From Candidatus Moraniibacteriota bacterium (lineage in GTDB: Bacteria > Patescibacteriota > Minisyncoccia > Moranbacterales > GCA-2747515), in contig JALVPE010000027.1 of NCBI GenBank assembly GCA_027031945.1, forward strand, positions 1-6,070: a stretch of 6,070 nucleotides of DNA. Reading direction: 5' to 3'. Shown one piece after another: positions 4,619 to 6,070 of this stretch. The notes below the pieces were generated by a model. That model did not search any database. It had not been told where the DNA came from and saw only the letters and a list, made by a program, of their open reading frames with translations. Position 1 is the stretch's first letter, and every line of letters starts with the position of its first letter. A program made the position numbers and the translations under genes.

Positions 4619-6070
4619 ATGTTAAAACTATACAATACACTCACAAAACAGAAAGAAGAATTTAAATCTATCAATCCAGGTAAGGTTGGAATGTATTCTT
4701 GTGGACCTACAGTTTACAGTAAAGTTCATATAGGTAACTTACGTGCATATACTACTGCGGATATTTTGCGTAGATATTTGGAATATCGTGGTTTCGAAGT
4801 GCGCCACATCAAAAATATTACAGACGTAGGTCATTTAACGGAAGATGATGTAGCACAAGGTGACAGTGGCGATGATAAAATGGAAAAAGCTGCAAAAAAA
4901 GAAAAGAAAACTCCCGAAGAAATTGCTAAATTTTATGAAAATTATGCCAAAGAAATTGAAAAAGAAATGAACATTGAGCCGGCACACTATTTTCCACGAG
5001 CAACAGAACATATTCCTCAAATGATATCCATCATAGAAACACTTATAAAAAAAGGTATTGCTTATGAGAATAATGGAAACGTATTTTTTGATGTTACGAA
5101 ATTTAAAGATTATGGAAAACTATCTGGCAATACATTAGAAAAATTAAATATCGGGGCACGACTAAATGAACCTCATCCAGATAAAAAAAATCAATGGGAC
5201 TTTGCATTATGGTTAAAAGCTCCTGATAATCACATTATGAAATGGAATTCACCTTGGTCTGTCGGTTATCCTGGATGGCACATAGAGTGTTCTGCTATGA
5301 GTATGGAATATCTTGGTGAAACATTTGATATTCATACTGGCGGTGAAGATAATATTTTTCCACACCATGAAGCAGAAATTGCTCAATCAGAAAGTGCTAA
5401 TGGTAAAAAATTTGTAAATTATTGGGTGCACAATAGACATTTACTTTTTGATGGTGAAAAAATGAGCAAATCAAAAGGAACTTTTTTAACACTTGAAGAT
5501 ATAAAGAAAAAAGACTTCGATGCACAAGATTTACGAATTGCTTTTTTATCATCTCAATATAACTCACAGATGAATTTCACATGGAAAGTTCTAGAACAAG
5601 CACATAAAAACAAAAAAACTATTCAGGATTTTATAACTAGATTAAACAAAGCAAACATAGTTGACACACCTAAAAGCAAAAAAATTGATGTATCAAAATA
5701 TAGGGCTAAATTTGAAAAAGCAATGGATGACAATTTGAATACTCCTTTAGCACTAAGTGTTTTATTTGCTATTATCACAGAAACAAATACCCTTATAAAT
5801 GATTCTTTGCTTTATAATATAGATGAAATAAAAACATTTTTTACAAAAGCATGTAATGCGCTTGGTATGGATACAAAAATTGAAACGGAGGAAATCCCAG
5901 TAGAAATAATACAACTTGCCGAGAAACGAAAAGATGCAAGAAAAAATAAGGATTATAGTTTATCCGACAAACTTAGAGAAAAATTCAATGACAAAGTTTA
6001 TGAAATCAAAGTTATCAATGCTCACTTTGTTTGGATAAATATCTATTTTGTGAATTGTTACTATATTAAA
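4619..6070 (+). CDS. cysS: Cysteinyl-tRNA synthetase (CysRS), 3' end beyond the window
   Basis: An open frame of 484 codons, without a stop at the window edge. It charges tRNA-Cys with cysteine in the cytosol. Class I signatures are HIGN (37-40) and KMSKS (281-285). The zinc/cysteine-recognition ligands are all present: C28 (in YSCGPTVY), C224 (in GWHIECSAM), H249 and E253 (in FPHHEAE), matching C28, C209, H234 and E238 of the E. coli enzyme. The 15-residue offset comes from an acidic/Lys-rich insertion around residues 75-98 (EDD, GDSGDDKMEK, KKEKK), a style I associate with CPR CysRS. The anticodon-binding region reaches KNKDYSLSDKLREKF (about 442-456). After YEIK (461-464) the usual short 'DT..G..W' ending is replaced by a hydrophobic run (VINAHFVWINIYF). 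E. coli CysRS ends at 461 residues, so this tail is unusual. ATG at 4619 has no SD; upstream 44 nt separate it from corA. Confidence 0.96.
   Translation, partial: MLKLYNTLTKQKEEFKSINPGKVGMYSCGPTVYSKVHIGNLRAYTTADILRRYLEYRGFEVRHIKNITDVGHLTEDDVAQGDSGDDKMEKAAKKEKKTPEEIAKFYENYAKEIEKEMNIEPAHYFPRATEHIPQMISIIETLIKKGIAYENNGNVFFDVTKFKDYGKLSGNTLEKLNIGARLNEPHPDKKNQWDFALWLKAPDNHIMKWNSPWSVGYPGWHIECSAMSMEYLGETFDIHTGGEDNIFPHHEAEIAQSESANGKKFVNYWVHNRHLLFDGEKMSKSKGTFLTLEDIKKKDFDAQDLRIAFLSSQYNSQMNFTWKVLEQAHKNKKTIQDFITRLNKANIVDTPKSKKIDVSKYRAKFEKAMDDNLNTPLALSVLFAIITETNTLINDSLLYNIDEIKTFFTKACNALGMDTKIETEEIPVEIIQLAEKRKDARKNKDYSLSDKLREKFNDKVYEIKVINAHFVWINIYFVNCYYIK

Noticed and set aside
1..6070. Recoded TGA (genetic code 25), tRNA genes or a CRISPR array
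   Set aside because: No in-frame TGA occurs in any identified gene, no cloverleaf-like sequence was seen, and there are no regularly spaced repeats.

Overview
The window is AT-rich bacterial DNA with compact gene order, standard stop codons (no in-frame TGA) and weak, patchy Shine-Dalgarno use. The combination of a long CysRS with an acidic/Lys-rich insertion, a YidD of the 'SLDHG...CRFYPTCSQY' type, a short HrcA and GC-rich intergenic boilerplate in an AT-rich genome suggests a Patescibacteria/CPR organism. This is an inference from protein style, not from a marker gene.

Left part (1-2360, minus strand): a complete-looking heat-shock operon is read right to left, hrcA, then a NUDIX-GrpE fusion gene, then a small heat-shock protein (hsp20), then the first 11 codons of dnaK at the window edge. 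It starts from a perfect consensus promoter (TTGACA, 17 nt, TATAAT) whose -35 box lies inside the 9-nt spacer of a perfect CIRCE operator. The predicted transcription start falls on the A of the hrcA start codon, so the operon mRNA is probably leaderless. HrcA should bind CIRCE and repress its own operon. The encoded proteins then form the DnaK machinery: DnaK, its exchange factor GrpE, and the Hsp20 holdase.

Middle (2362-3321, minus strand): a second operon contains yidD (membrane insertion factor) and two unrecognised genes of 93 and 95 codons with near-overlapping junctions. It ends in a strong intrinsic terminator (14-bp stem plus T-tract) placed just before the heat-shock promoter.

Intergenic 3322-3662: a 341-nt divergent spacer holds candidate promoters for yidD and corA, a GC-rich island with a direct repeat, and a 134-bp segment bounded by perfect 10-bp inverted repeats that may be a dispersed or MITE-like element.

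Right part (3663-6070, plus strand): a CorA-family transporter in which the normally invariant GMN motif reads NLN, then cysS (cysteinyl-tRNA synthetase), which runs off the window with an unusual C-terminal tail.

The most notable observation is the single-ORF fusion of an apparently intact NUDIX hydrolase to GrpE inside a CIRCE-controlled operon. Next are the CIRCE/leaderless promoter design, the NLN CorA and the two unknown genes behind yidD.
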